In this document: one piece after another, positions 16,606 through 26,588 of the stretch | Numbering within the stretch: the first letter of the stretch is position 1 | Layout of the letters: each line of letters begins with the position of its first letter | Assembly (NCBI RefSeq): GCF_020544465.1 | Contig: NZ_CP066126.1 | Location: 2,976,001 to 3,040,000, forward strand | DNA: 64,000 bases | Direction: 5' to 3' | Source of the DNA: Chromobacterium rhizoryzae | Lineage (GTDB): Bacteria > Pseudomonadota > Gammaproteobacteria > Burkholderiales > Chromobacteriaceae | Translations under genes and position numbers: made by a program | The notes under the pieces: generated by a model | Seen by the model: only the letters and a program-made list of their open reading frames with translations | Told to the model about the DNA's origin: nothing | Database searches by the model: none

Positions 16606-18109
16606 ACCCCTATCCGCCGCCGACTGGCGCGCCCTGGCCAAGGAGTCGCCCTTGGAACTGGGGCTGTTCATTGACGGGGATTTTCGCCAGGCGCGTTCCG
16701 GCCGGCGCTTCGCCAGCGTCAATCCCAGCAATGACCAAATCCTGGCCGAGCTGCCCAGCGCCGATGGCCAGGATGTGGATCTCGCCGTCAATTCCGCGCG
16801 GCGCGCGTTTCAATCCGGCGCCTGGTCCAGACGGCCGCCGCGGGAGCGTATGGCCGTGCTCAATCGGCTCGCCGATTTGATCGAACAACATCAGCGCACC
16901 TTCGCCTTGCTGGACTGCCTGGACATGGGCAAGCCGATCAGCGAGATGCTGACGGTGGACCTGCCCCTGAGCGTGCAATGCCTGCGCTTTACCGCGGAAT
17001 CCATCGACAAGGTGCAGGGCACGGTGGGCGCAACCGCCCACCACATCCATAGCTTTGTGCTGCGTCAGCCCTTGGGCGTGGTGGCCTGCGTGGTGCCCTG
17101 GAATTACCCCCTGCTGATGAGCTGCTGGAAGATCGCGCCCGCGCTGGCGGCCGGCAACTCCGTGGTGCTCAAGCCGGCGGAGGAGTCTCCGCTCAGCGCT
17201 TTATGGCTGGCCAAGCTCTTCATCGAGGCCGGCGGCCCGCCCGGGGCATTCAATGTGCTGACCGGCGACGGGCCTGGCTGCGGCCGGCCGCTGGCCTTGC
17301 ATCGGGATGTCGACAAGATCGCCTTCACCGGTTCGGTGGAAGTGGGCAAGCTGATGCTGGGCTACGCGGGCCAGTCCAATATGAAGCAACTGTCCTTGGA
17401 GTGCGGCGGCAAGTCCCCCCATGTGATTCTGGCCGATGTCCAGGACCTGGAGGCCGCCGCGCGCTGGGCGGCCATGGGCGTATTCGGCAATCAAGGCCAG
17501 GTATGCTGCGCCGGCTCCCGCCTGTTGGTGGAGCAAAGCATTCTTCCTGATTTCCTCGACGCCTTCCTAAGCGCCGCGCGCAGCCATCACCTCCCGGGAG
17601 ACCCGCTGGACCCGGCCACCAGCATGGGCCCGCTGGTGAGCCGCGGTCAGCAGCGGCGCGTGCTGGATTACATCGCGCTGGGCCGGCAAGCCGGCGCGCA
17701 ATGCCTGTTGGGCGGCGACGCTCCGCGCCACCTGGAACACGGCGCCTACGTCAACCCCACGGTGTTCGCCGGCGTGGACAACGGCATGCGCATCGCGCGG
17801 GAAGAGATCTTTGGCCCGGTGGCCTGCGTGATGCCGGTATCCGGCTTGGACCAGGCCATCGCCATCGCCAATGACAGCCGCTTTGGCCTGGCGGCGGGCA
17901 TCTGGACCCAAAACCTCAACCACGCGCATCGCTTCGCGCGCGAGGTCGAAGCCGGCATGGTCTACGTCAACAGCTATATGGACGGCGATATGCAACTGCC
18001 GTTCGGCGGCTGGAAAGAGTCCGGCAATGGCCGCGACAAATGCTTTGACGCGTTGCTGGCCTACACCCAGACCAAGGGGGTGTGGATGACGCTGAATCAG
18101 GAGCAGTAG
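16595..18109 (+). CDS. Aldehyde dehydrogenase, PuuC-like
   Basis: A 504-residue NAD(P)-dependent aldehyde dehydrogenase. Visible landmarks are 'VVPWNYPLLMSCWKIAPALA' (NAD-binding strand), 'FTGSVEVGKL', the general-base Glu in 'LSLECGGKSPHVIL', and the catalytic Cys in 'GNQGQVCCAGSR' (Cys304/305). Overall pattern, including 'NPSNDQILAELP' and 'LDMGKPI', is closest to PuuC and other dehydrogenases of aminoaldehydes or gamma-glutamyl-aminobutyraldehyde. It overlaps the amidase by 11 bp, so the two are coupled, and the aminotransferase that could make its aldehyde substrate follows 64 bp later. The precise aldehyde is unknown. Confidence 0.92.
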   Translation: MSAEPLSAADWRALAKESPLELGLFIDGDFRQARSGRRFASVNPSNDQILAELPSADGQDVDLAVNSARRAFQSGAWSRRPPRERMAVLNRLADLIEQHQRTFALLDCLDMGKPISEMLTVDLPLSVQCLRFTAESIDKVQGTVGATAHHIHSFVLRQPLGVVACVVPWNYPLLMSCWKIAPALAAGNSVVLKPAEESPLSALWLAKLFIEAGGPPGAFNVLTGDGPGCGRPLALHRDVDKIAFTGSVEVGKLMLGYAGQSNMKQLSLECGGKSPHVILADVQDLEAAARWAAMGVFGNQGQVCCAGSRLLVEQSILPDFLDAFLSAARSHHLPGDPLDPATSMGPLVSRGQQRRVLDYIALGRQAGAQCLLGGDAPRHLEHGAYVNPTVFAGVDNGMRIAREEIFGPVACVMPVSGLDQAIAIANDSRFGLAAGIWTQNLNHAHRFAREVEAGMVYVNSYMDGDMQLPFGGWKESGNGRDKCFDALLAYTQTKGVWMTLNQEQ

Positions 18110-18173
18110 GACAGCAGAACGCCGGCCATCGAAACCAACCGGCGCCGCATCGTAAAACCGAGGAGAGAACATC

Positions 18174-19547
18174 ATGAGCAGCACGGCCAATCGCCATCCC
18201 ACCGGCCATCTCTTGTACCCCTTCGCCAATGCCAGCCATATTGCCGCGCATCCGCCGTTGCGGATCGATCGCGCTTCGGGTTGCCATGTCTTCGATCAAA
18301 CCGGGAAACGCTATCTTGATGGGCAAGGCGGCTTGTGGAATGTGAACGTCGGGCACGACCATCCGGAAATCAAGGAGGCGATCACCCAACAATTGAACCA
18401 GCTGGGTTTTTATTCGATTTTTGGCGGCACCACCACGCAGCCGGCCCTGGCGCTGGCCGAACGCTTATGCCGGATGACGGAGCCGGAAGGCATGAGCGCC
18501 GCCTTTTTCTCCTCCGGCGGCTCGGAAGCCAATGAGGCGGCGTTTAAACTGGCCCGCCAGTACTGGCGGCAAAGCGGCGAGCCGGAGCGCCATAAAATCA
18601 TCTCGCTGAAGCAGGCTTACCACGGCGTCACCCTGGGAGCCTTGTCGGCGAACGGCAGCACCGCTTATCGCCAGGCTTACGAGCCCTTGCTGGCGGGCTT
18701 CAGCCAAGTGGACACCCCCCATCTATACCGCAACCCCTACACCGACGATTCAGACACCCTAGGCCGCTTATGCGCGCAATTGCTGGAGCGGGAAATCCTG
18801 CATCAGGGCCCCGGCAGCGTGGCGGCCTTCATTGCCGAACCGGTGCAAGGCGCCGGCGGCGTCATCGTCCCGCCCGCCAATTACTGGCCCTTGGTGCGCG
18901 AGGTGTGCGACCGCCATCGCGTGCTCCTGATCGCGGACGAAGTGGTCACCGGTTTCGGCCGCATTGGCAAGCTGTTCGGCAGCCGGCATTGGGGAGTGAA
19001 GCCGGACATCATGGTATTCGCCAAAGGGATTAACAGCGGCTACATCCCGCTGGGCGCGACTTTGATCAACCAGCGGGTGGAGTCGGCGTTTCACTCCAGC
19101 GACGCCCGCCAGTTCAGCCCAACCGCCTTCTATCACGGCAACACCTATGCCGGCCATCCGCTGGCCTGCGCGGCGGCGCTGGCCAATCTGGAGATCATCG
19201 AAAGGGACAAGCTGACGGCAAACGCGGCCAAGGTGGGCGGTCATTTATTGCAGCGCCTGACAAGGATAAAGAACACGCATCCCCATATGGGCGATGTCCG
19301 CGGCCTGGGCCTGATGATAGGCGTGGAACTGGTGGCCGACCCCGCCGGCAAACAGCCTTTTGATCTGGATCTGGGCTTCGGCGCCTATATCTCCGACTAC
19401 TGCCGTCAACACGGGGTGTTGATACGCAATCTGGCGGACACCTTCATCATTTCGCCGCCGTTGACCCTGAGCCTGGAGCAGGCCGATCTCATCGCGGACA
19501 CTTTCGAGCAAGCCGTCGAGGCCGCGGAGAAAGCCTTGCTACGATAA
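18174..19547 (+). CDS. Class III (omega) aminotransferase, putrescine/beta-alanine-pyruvate type
   Basis: A 457-residue PLP enzyme of aminotransferase class III. 'GLWNVNVGHDHPEI' and 'FFSSGGSEANEAAFKLAR' are the N-terminal and phosphate-binding parts, 'YHGVTLGALS' is the aromatic stacking loop, 'LLIADEVVTGFGRIGK' carries the PLP-ring Asp, and 'VFAKGINSGYIPLG' the Schiff-base Lys284. The pattern fits enzymes that move a terminal amino group from putrescine, beta-alanine or similar omega-amines to pyruvate, giving an aldehyde for the upstream dehydrogenase. It is not the well-known C. violaceum omega-transaminase as I remember its sequence, but a relative. GAGGAG lies just before the ATG. A decayed repeat end (R7) follows. 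Confidence 0.9.
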   Translation: MSSTANRHPTGHLLYPFANASHIAAHPPLRIDRASGCHVFDQTGKRYLDGQGGLWNVNVGHDHPEIKEAITQQLNQLGFYSIFGGTTTQPALALAERLCRMTEPEGMSAAFFSSGGSEANEAAFKLARQYWRQSGEPERHKIISLKQAYHGVTLGALSANGSTAYRQAYEPLLAGFSQVDTPHLYRNPYTDDSDTLGRLCAQLLEREILHQGPGSVAAFIAEPVQGAGGVIVPPANYWPLVREVCDRHRVLLIADEVVTGFGRIGKLFGSRHWGVKPDIMVFAKGINSGYIPLGATLINQRVESAFHSSDARQFSPTAFYHGNTYAGHPLACAAALANLEIIERDKLTANAAKVGGHLLQRLTRIKNTHPHMGDVRGLGLMIGVELVADPAGKQPFDLDLGFGAYISDYCRQHGVLIRNLADTFIISPPLTLSLEQADLIADTFEQAVEAAEKALLR

Positions 19548-19599
19548 GCGCCATGGATAGCAAGCGGCTTGAATCGACAACAATAGCCGGTCCCAAGAG

Positions 19600-19637
19600 A
19601 CGGTTAACGACGCGCAGCGGACTTTGGACAGGCGCCA
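19600..19637 (+). repeat. Decayed end of a palindromic element, R7
   Basis: 'CGACGCGCAGCGGACTTTGGACAGGCGC' resembles only the right terminus of the 146-bp element (as in R3). No left arm is recognisable. It lies in the 118-bp gap between the aminotransferase and permease genes. Confidence 0.4.
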
Positions 19638-19665
19638 AAGCGCTGGCCGACAATAGAGGAGCATC

Positions 19666-21051
<1,386 letters not shown>

Positions 21052-21178
21052 GCGAAGGCGGGCGTCCGACGCCCGCGCCCCCAGCCAAAATGACATGGCA
21101 ATCATCAGCTATGCTCATACTCTTGCGCCCCGGTTTCATTAGCCACAGAATGCATGGCATACATCCCCCGGAGCCGGC

Positions 21179-22990
21179 ATGAACACCCTCGCAACCCCGC
21201 AATTGGACACCATTCCGCAACGCATCGCCTCTTTGCGCGCCGCCATGAAGAACGCCGGCGTCGACGCCTGTCTGGTGCCCTCCTCGGACCCGCATCTGTC
21301 GGAATACCTGCCGGCGCGCTGGCAGGCCCGCCAATGGCTGTCCGGCTTCACCGGCTCCATGGGCACGCTGATCGTCACCCGCGACTTCGCCGGCGTCTGG
21401 GCCGATAGCCGCTACTGGGTGCAAGCGGAAGCCGAATTGGCCGGCAGCGGCATCCAGCTGGTCAAGATCGTCAGCGCCGCCAGCGCCGACCACCTGGGCT
21501 GGATCGCCAAGACCCTGAGCGCCGGCCAAACGCTGGCGGTGGACGGCGACTCGCTGGGCCTGGCCGCGGCCAAGGCGCTGCAAGCCGCGCTGGAACAGGC
21601 CGGCGCCCGGCTGCGCACCGATCTGGACCTGATAGACGCCATCGACCCGCAGCGCCCGCCGCTGCCGGACGCGCCGGTCTATCAACATGAATCGGCCTTC
21701 GCGCCGCAAAGCCGCGCCGACAAGCTGGCGCGCTTGCGCGCCGCCATGGACGAGGCCGGCGCCGACTGGCACTTCCTGTCCACGCTGGACGACATCGCCT
21801 GGAGCTTCAATCTGCGCGGCAGCGACGTCAACTACAATCCGGTCTTCATCAGCCACGCGCTGCTGAGCCGTCGGCAGGCCACCCTCTTCGTCGGCGAAGG
21901 CAAGATTTCCGCCGAGCTGCGCGCCCAACTGGCGGCCGACGGCGTCGAAGTGCGACCTTACGCCCAGGCCAAACCGGCGCTCGCCGCCTTGCCGGCCGGC
22001 GCCAGCCTGCTGCTGGACCCGCGCCGCGTGACCCTGGGCCTGCGCCAGGCGGTCAACCCGGCCGCCCGCGTGATCGAGGCGATCAATCCCAGCACCCTGT
22101 TCAAGTCCTGCAAGACGGAGGAAGAGGCCGCCCACATCCGCGGCGCGATGGAACAGGACGGCGCGGCCCTGTGCGAGTTCTTCGCCTGGTTCGAAGGCGA
22201 GGTCAACCGCAGCCGCGTCACCGAGCTGACCATAGACGAGGAAATCACCGCCGCGCGCGCGCGCCGGCCCGGCTTCGTGTCGCCCAGCTTCGGCACCATC
22301 GCCGGCTTCAACGCCAACGGCGCGCTGCCGCACTACCACGCCACCGAAGCCGCCCACAGCGAGATCAAGGGCGACGGCCTGCTGCTGATAGACTCCGGCG
22401 GCCAATACCTGGGCGGCACCACCGACATCACCCGCGTGGTGGCGGTCGGCGCGCCGTCCGCCGAGCAGAAGCGCGACTTCACCCTGGTGCTGAAAGGCAC
22501 CATAGGCCTGTCCATGGCTCATTTCCCGCGCGGCACCCTGTCGCCGATGCTGGACGCGCTGGCGCGCGCGCCGCTGTGGCAGCAGGACATCGACTTCGGC
22601 CACGGCACCGGCCACGGCGTCGGCTACTTCCTCAATGTGCACGAAGGCCCGCAAAGCATTTCCCGCGCGGTGCCGGACGCCAATATGGCGATGCAGGAAG
22701 GCATGGTCACCTCGATCGAGCCCGGCGTCTACCGCCCGGGCCGCTGGGGCGTGCGCATCGAGAACCTGGTGCTGAACGTGGCCTCGTCGCAGAACGAATT
22801 CGGCGACTTCCTGCGCTTCGAAACCCTGACCCTGTGCCCCATCGACACCCGCTGCCTGGACTTCAACCTGCTGTCCCGCGCCGAGGTGGACTGGCTGAAC
22901 CAGTACCACGCCGAGGTGCGCGCGCGCTTGCTGCCGCTGGTGGACGGCGCGGCGCGCGAATGGCTGCTGGCCAATACCGAAACCATTTAA
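21179..22990 (+). CDS. Aminopeptidase P family protein, long three-domain type (M24B)
   Basis: A 603-residue X-Pro aminopeptidase of the long, eukaryotic-like form: two creatinase-type N-terminal domains (about residues 15-150 and 160-310) and a C-terminal pita-bread catalytic domain. Metal ligands are recognisable in 'LLIDSGGQYLGGTTDITR' (two Asp), 'DFGHGTGHGVGYFLNVHEGP' (His), 'GMVTSIEPGVYRPG' (Glu) and 'GVRIENLVLN' (Glu), consistent with a dinuclear Mn2+ site. It removes the first residue from peptides with Pro in position two, acting in the cytoplasm. ATG 21179 has a GGAG-type site just upstream. A GC-only hairpin follows the stop codon. Confidence 0.92.
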   Translation: MNTLATPQLDTIPQRIASLRAAMKNAGVDACLVPSSDPHLSEYLPARWQARQWLSGFTGSMGTLIVTRDFAGVWADSRYWVQAEAELAGSGIQLVKIVSAASADHLGWIAKTLSAGQTLAVDGDSLGLAAAKALQAALEQAGARLRTDLDLIDAIDPQRPPLPDAPVYQHESAFAPQSRADKLARLRAAMDEAGADWHFLSTLDDIAWSFNLRGSDVNYNPVFISHALLSRRQATLFVGEGKISAELRAQLAADGVEVRPYAQAKPALAALPAGASLLLDPRRVTLGLRQAVNPAARVIEAINPSTLFKSCKTEEEAAHIRGAMEQDGAALCEFFAWFEGEVNRSRVTELTIDEEITAARARRPGFVSPSFGTIAGFNANGALPHYHATEAAHSEIKGDGLLLIDSGGQYLGGTTDITRVVAVGAPSAEQKRDFTLVLKGTIGLSMAHFPRGTLSPMLDALARAPLWQQDIDFGHGTGHGVGYFLNVHEGPQSISRAVPDANMAMQEGMVTSIEPGVYRPGRWGVRIENLVLNVASSQNEFGDFLRFETLTLCPIDTRCLDFNLLSRAEVDWLNQYHAEVRARLLPLVDGAAREWLLANTETI

Positions 22991-23000
22991 ACCCCTCCCC

Positions 23001-23024
23001 GCCCGGGCGCTGCCGCGCCCGGGC
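23001..23024 (+). other. Perfect GC hairpin between aminopeptidase and LysR genes
   Basis: Ten-base perfect inverted repeat (23001-23010 with 23015-23024) with a TGCC loop and no T run, ending 7 bases before the LysR ATG. It could slow transcription after the aminopeptidase or mask the LysR ribosome site, which is otherwise not visible. Confidence 0.5.
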
Positions 23025-23031
23025 CACGCTC

Positions 23032-23964
23032 ATGCTCGATCGACTCAACGACCTACGCCTCTTCCTCGACGCCGCCCAACTGGGCAGCTTCTCCGCCGCC
23101 GGCCGCAAGCAAGGCCTGTCCCCCGCCGCCGCCAGCGCCTGCATCCAGCGGCTGGAGGCCGCGCTGGACAGCCGGCTGTTCCAGCGCACCACCCGCCAGC
23201 TGCGGCTGACCGAGGCCGGCGAAGTCTTCCGCGACCACTGCCAGCGCGCGCTGGACACCCTGCAGCAAGGCCAGGACCGGCTGCAGCGCGAGCAGCGCGA
23301 ACTCAGCGGCCTGATCCGGCTGTCGGCGCCGTCGGACCTGGGCCGCCACGCCTTGCTGGACTGCCTGGACGAATTCCGCCGCCTGCACCCGGCGGTGCAT
23401 TTCGCCTTGCAGCTGGACGACACCCCGGCCGATTTGATCGGCGAGGACATCGACATCGCCATCCGCTACGGCCAGCCGGCGGACAGCAGCCTGATCGCGC
23501 GCGAACTGGCCGCCAGCCGCCGCGTGGTTTGCGCCGCGCCGGCGCTGCTGGCGCGCACCGGCATGCCCAGCCATCCGCGGCAGCTGGCCGAGCTGCCGAC
23601 GCTGACCCTGGTCACCGGCGACGGCCCGATGCACGAATGGCCGTACCGAGAGCACGGCCAGCGCCGCGCGCTGCGGCTGGAGCGCGCGCAGCAGAGCAAC
23701 GACGGCGAGGTGATCCGCCGCTGGGCGCTGCAAGGCCAGGGCTTCGCCTACAAATCGCTGCTGGACATCGCCGACGATCTGCGCCAGGGCCGCCTGCTCA
23801 CGGTGCTGGACGAGTACTTCACCGACAGCGCGCCGCTGCACCTGCTCTACCCCGGCCAGCGCGGCCAGCCGCTGCGCATTCGTCGGCTGATCGATTTCCT
23901 GCGCGAGCGGCTGTCGACGCTGCCGGCCACCGCCCTGCTGCCGGAGGCCGGCGCCCAATTGTAA
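23032..23964 (+). CDS. LysR-family transcriptional regulator
   Basis: A 310-residue LysR-type regulator. The helix-turn-helix spans residues 1-62: 'LNDLRLFLDAAQLGSFSAAG', then 'SPAAASACIQRLEAALDSRL' and 'RTTRQLRLTEAGEVF'. The effector domain, including 'IRLSAPSDLGRHALLDCLDE' and 'DIAIRYGQPADSSLIARELA', follows the CrgA/DsdC-like subgroup pattern. ATG 23032 is the only sensible start, although the same frame is open leftwards through the aminopeptidase gene; no Shine-Dalgarno is present and a stable hairpin lies directly upstream. Target genes are unknown: the neighbours are a peptidase on the same strand and a convergent deacetylase operon. The stop codon is the first triplet of repeat R8. 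Confidence 0.9.
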   Translation: MLDRLNDLRLFLDAAQLGSFSAAGRKQGLSPAAASACIQRLEAALDSRLFQRTTRQLRLTEAGEVFRDHCQRALDTLQQGQDRLQREQRELSGLIRLSAPSDLGRHALLDCLDEFRRLHPAVHFALQLDDTPADLIGEDIDIAIRYGQPADSSLIARELAASRRVVCAAPALLARTGMPSHPRQLAELPTLTLVTGDGPMHEWPYREHGQRRALRLERAQQSNDGEVIRRWALQGQGFAYKSLLDIADDLRQGRLLTVLDEYFTDSAPLHLLYPGQRGQPLRIRRLIDFLRERLSTLPATALLPEAGAQL

Positions 23965-24108
23965 GAACCTGTTTACGATCTGCTGCGCGTCGGCGATACA
24001 GCGTTGAAAACGCTTTCAGAATGCTCATGTAACACCTGTACATTCCGCTTCTTCAACCGTTTTCGCCTTGTCTCGCCTTAGCTCGCGAGATCGTAAACAG
24101 GCTCTAAG
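23962..24108 (-). repeat. Palindromic element, copy R8
   Basis: 147 bp, orientation as R4. Ends 'TAAGAACCTGTTTACGATC' and 'GATCGTAAACAGGCTCTAAG' are perfect complements over TTTACGATC. Centre 'CATGTAACACCTGTACA'. It begins at the LysR stop codon and ends 3 bp before the terminator hairpin of the convergent operon. Confidence 0.87.
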
Positions 24109-24143
24109 AAAACCGCGGCGCGGCCAATGGCCGTCCCGCGGTT
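24109..24143 (-). terminator. Terminator of the SnoaL-SDR-deacetylase operon (minus strand)
   Basis: On the minus strand a 15-bp stem with two mismatches (24129-24143 with 24111-24125) and AAT-type 3-base loop is followed by TTCTTAG. It lies 29 bp after the deacetylase stop. Confidence 0.75.
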
Positions 24144-24171
24144 GTGGAACGCGACTCAAGACCCAAGGCTC

Positions 24172-25143
24172 TCAGTCCGCCGGCACCTTGTCCGCCTGCA
24201 AGGCGTAGCGCGCGATCTCGTCCTTGCGCATGAAGGCGACGCCGGCATGGCTCTGCGCATAGCGGATGAACTGCTCCAGCGCCTTGACCCGCGCCGGCGA
24301 GCCGGAAATGCGGTCGTGGGTGCTGATCGACATCATCCGCCGCCGCGAACCCGCCTCGGCGTAGAGCACGTCGAATTCGGCCTTCAGATCCGACAGATAA
24401 GCCTCATTGCTCAGCGCCGGCGAGTCGAAACGCACGATGTCGTTGTTGCGCAAGGTATAGGGCACCACCACGAACGGCTGGCCCTTGACCGCCACCGTGA
24501 ACGGCTCGTCGCGGCTGACGTTGTCGATGTGATAGAGAAAGCCCAGTTGCTGCAGAATGCTCAGGGTATTGGGCGTGCCGCGCAGCCAGAAGGCGTTGAA
24601 GCCCACCGGCCGCGTGCCGGTGGCGCGCTCGATGCTGGCGATATTGGCGCTGTAGGCCGCCAGTTCCTGCTCCGGCGTCATCGGGTATTGCGGCTCCCAG
24701 GTTTGGCCGTGCGCCGCCGCCTCGTGGCCGCGCGCCACGATCTCGCGCGCCAGCCGCGGGCTGCGGTCCACCGCCTGCCCCACCATGTGCGAAGTCACCT
24801 TGACCCCGGTGCGGTCCCACAAGTCCAGCAGCCGCGGAATGCCCTCCTTCACGCCGTAGTCGTACCAGCTTTGCATCGGCAGATCCGCGTACTTGGGGTC
24901 CAGCGGCGGAAACGGCCCGCTGGCGCCGCGCTCCGGCTGCGCACCGGCCTCGAACTGCATGGAAATCGAAATCGCCAGGCGGGCGCCGTTCGGCCAGAAG
25001 GCGCCGCCGCTTGTTGAAATTGTCGTCATCTTGCTTGCTCCTGTCGCCGCCAGCGCCGCGCCGTGCGCCAGCATCAGCGCGGTGCCGCCCGCGGCCGCGC
25101 CGGCCAGGAACTGGCGACGATTAATGGGTAGGGTATCGGACAT
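24172..25143 (-). CDS. Tat-exported polysaccharide deacetylase family protein (PuuE/allantoinase-like branch)
   Basis: A 323-residue NodB-fold hydrolase. Residues 1-33 are a twin-arginine signal ('INRRQFLAGAAAGG' then Ala/Leu core), so the protein is probably exported folded to the periplasm. The NodB domain lacks the usual TFDD motif and instead reads 'AISISMQFEAG'; 'TSHMVGQAV' and 'RGHEAAAHGQTWEP' supply His residues at the second site. This layout is nearer to the PuuE-type allantoinase and peptidoglycan deacetylase branch than to chitin deacetylases. It would cleave an amide or acetamido bond, substrate unknown. Last gene of a minus-strand trio with an SDR and a SnoaL-like protein, 27 bp after the SDR stop. 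Confidence 0.82.
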   Translation of the reverse strand: MSDTLPINRRQFLAGAAAGGTALMLAHGAALAATGASKMTTISTSGGAFWPNGARLAISISMQFEAGAQPERGASGPFPPLDPKYADLPMQSWYDYGVKEGIPRLLDLWDRTGVKVTSHMVGQAVDRSPRLAREIVARGHEAAAHGQTWEPQYPMTPEQELAAYSANIASIERATGTRPVGFNAFWLRGTPNTLSILQQLGFLYHIDNVSRDEPFTVAVKGQPFVVVPYTLRNNDIVRFDSPALSNEAYLSDLKAEFDVLYAEAGSRRRMMSISTHDRISGSPARVKALEQFIRYAQSHAGVAFMRKDEIARYALQADKVPAD

Positions 25144-25170
25144 CTCGAGTCCTCTCTCTTGGGCCAGGGC

Positions 25171-25878
25171 CTACAACAAGGCCCCGCCCTCCACGTCCAG
25201 CACCGCGCCGGAGATGAAGCCGTTGGCCATCGCCAGCAGATAGGCTTGCGCCAATTCCCGCGGCTGGCCGACGCGGCCGACGGGCAGGCCCTGGCCGATG
25301 CGCGCCAACGTCGCCTGGCGCGCGACCGAGCCGGCCTCGCCCCATAGCTCGGTGTCCACCACGCCGGGGCTGACCACGTTGACGCGGCGCGGCGCCAGCT
25401 CCTTGGCCAGATTCTTGGCCGCCGCTTCCAGCGCGGCGTTGACCGTGCTTTTCAGCAGGCCGCCGCTGGAGAATTTGCGCGCCAGCAAGCCGGAGGTGAA
25501 GGTCACCGACGCCCGCTCCGTCAGATAGGGCAAGGCCTCGCGCACCGCCAGCAGGCTGCCGAACAGCTTGACGTCAAAAGTCTGCCGCAAAGCCTCCTCG
25601 CTCAACTCGGCCAAGGCCGGCGCGCCGACCCGGGCGCCGGCGGTCAGCACCAGATGATCGATGCGGCCGATGTCGGCGAAGGCCCGGGCCAATGCCCGGC
25701 TGTCGGTCATGTCCGCCTGGATGCCTTCACGATCCGACTCAGATTGGGCGCTGCGTCCCAGCACATAGACCCGCGCGCCGGCCGCCGCGGCCGCGTCCGC
25801 CACCGCCCGGCCGATGCCGGAGCCGCCGCCCAACACCGCCACGGTCTGGCCGTGGAAAGCAAAATCCCCCGCGCTCAT
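25171..25878 (-). CDS. SDR-fold oxidoreductase lacking the catalytic tyrosine
   Basis: A 235-residue short-chain dehydrogenase/reductase. The nucleotide-binding turn is 'VAVLGGGSGIGRAVADA', followed by 'LVLTAGARVG' in place of NNAG and 'RRVNVVSPGVVDTELWG' for the C-terminal loop. At the active site the usual Y-x-x-x-K is 'GGLLKSTVNAALEA': the Lys is there but the residue four before it is Gly, so the proton-donating Tyr is missing, and the helix-4 Asn is also replaced. It may bind nucleotide without normal catalysis or use another residue. The ATG overlaps the stop of the upstream SnoaL-like gene by 4 bases. Confidence 0.85.
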   Translation of the reverse strand: MSAGDFAFHGQTVAVLGGGSGIGRAVADAAAAAGARVYVLGRSAQSESDREGIQADMTDSRALARAFADIGRIDHLVLTAGARVGAPALAELSEEALRQTFDVKLFGSLLAVREALPYLTERASVTFTSGLLARKFSSGGLLKSTVNAALEAAAKNLAKELAPRRVNVVSPGVVDTELWGEAGSVARQATLARIGQGLPVGRVGQPRELAQAYLLAMANGFISGAVLDVEGGALL

Positions 25879-26399
25879 GGCTTCACCACGCCCAGTTGCT
25901 GCATCAGGGTCAGATTGTCTTCCAGGTGCCAGTTCTCGGCGATGCGGCCGTTCTTGACACGGTACAGGTCGAAGGCCTGGAACTCCACCGGCTGGCCCTG
26001 GCCTTGCACGTCGCCGAAGCGGCCGCTGAAATGGCCCTGGAAATGCAGGCGCAGCGCGACGCGGTCGCCGGCCAGCACCATGTCGGTGACGTCCACCTTC
26101 AAATCCGGCACCGCGGCGCGGAACTGGCGCGAGGCCTGCAAGGGCCCGGCCACGCCCTGCTGACGGCCGGAGGGCAGGGTGCGGTCGATGAAGTCGGGGT
26201 CCAAGGCCAGTTCGGCGTAACGCGGATCGCCGCTGTTCCAGAACGCCGCGTAACGCAGCGCGGCCAGTTTCACCGCCGCCGTGCTGCCGGCCGGACGGTC
26301 CGCCCACACCCGCGCCGGTTGCGGCAGGTTTTCCGCCGCGCCGGCGAAGGCCGCGGTCAAGGCCAGGCCGAAGCCCAGCGCCAAGGTCAAAGCTTTCAT
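25875..26399 (-). CDS. Exported SnoaL-like / NTF2-fold protein
   Basis: A 174-residue protein with a Sec-type signal peptide (residues 1-21, 'LTLALGFGLALTAAFAGA') and a single SnoaL/NTF2-like alpha+beta barrel: 'RYAAFWNSGDPRYAELAL', 'DFIDRTLPSGRQQGVAGPLQ', 'VEFQAFDLYRVKNGRIAENW'. Such domains act as polyketide cyclases, isomerases or simple ligand binders. An exported one beside a Tat-exported deacetylase suggests a periplasmic job, while the coupled SDR is cytoplasmic, which is odd. Start 26399 is preferred over 26402 because the GGGAG site is six bases away. First gene of the trio; no obvious regulator adjoins it. Confidence 0.8.
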   Translation of the reverse strand: MKALTLALGFGLALTAAFAGAAENLPQPARVWADRPAGSTAAVKLAALRYAAFWNSGDPRYAELALDPDFIDRTLPSGRQQGVAGPLQASRQFRAAVPDLKVDVTDMVLAGDRVALRLHFQGHFSGRFGDVQGQGQPVEFQAFDLYRVKNGRIAENWHLEDNLTLMQQLGVVKP

Positions 26400-26527
26400 C
26401 ATCGTCTCCCGATTGCGGCGTCGCCAACACGGCGACACCGGACCAGCGCATTGTGTCGCCGCCGAAGGGATTTGATAATTGGCTTTAAATTTGGATGATC
26501 TGCTTGTTCAATTTGAAAATAGGCGTA

Positions 26528-26558
26528 AAAAAAGGCGAAGCTCCAGCGCTTCGCCTTT
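26528..26558 (-). terminator. Bidirectional terminator, probably of the yhdP-nitrilase-tldD operon, displaced by repeats
   Basis: Perfect 11-bp stem (26531-26541 with 26548-26558), 6-base loop; on the minus strand it is followed by at least seven T (A run at 26527-26533). The gene it most likely serves, tldD, stops at 26730, and repeats R9 and R10 fill the gap. Confidence 0.85.
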
Positions 26559-26561
26559 CTC

Positions 26562-26588
26562 AAAGAACCTGTTTACGCAGGTTCTTAG
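26562..26588. repeat. Minimal palindromic remnant R9
   Basis: 'AAGAACCTG' + TTTACG + 'CAGGTTCTTA': the two outer termini of the 146-bp element joined with everything else deleted. It directly abuts copy R10 and forms a perfect 9-bp stem. Confidence 0.7.

Noticed and set aside
23001..23024. Hairpin as a rho-independent terminator of the aminopeptidase gene
   Set aside because: The stem is perfect but no T run follows, so it is reported only as a hairpin.
22171..23031. Long frame joining the aminopeptidase region to the LysR gene
   Set aside because: It is a shadow frame of the aminopeptidase; the LysR helix-turn-helix begins at ATG 23032.
25878..26451. Extended SDR frame continuing into the SnoaL-like gene
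   Set aside because: The upstream part has no SDR similarity; the ATG at 25878 overlaps the SnoaL-like stop as in a coupled operon.
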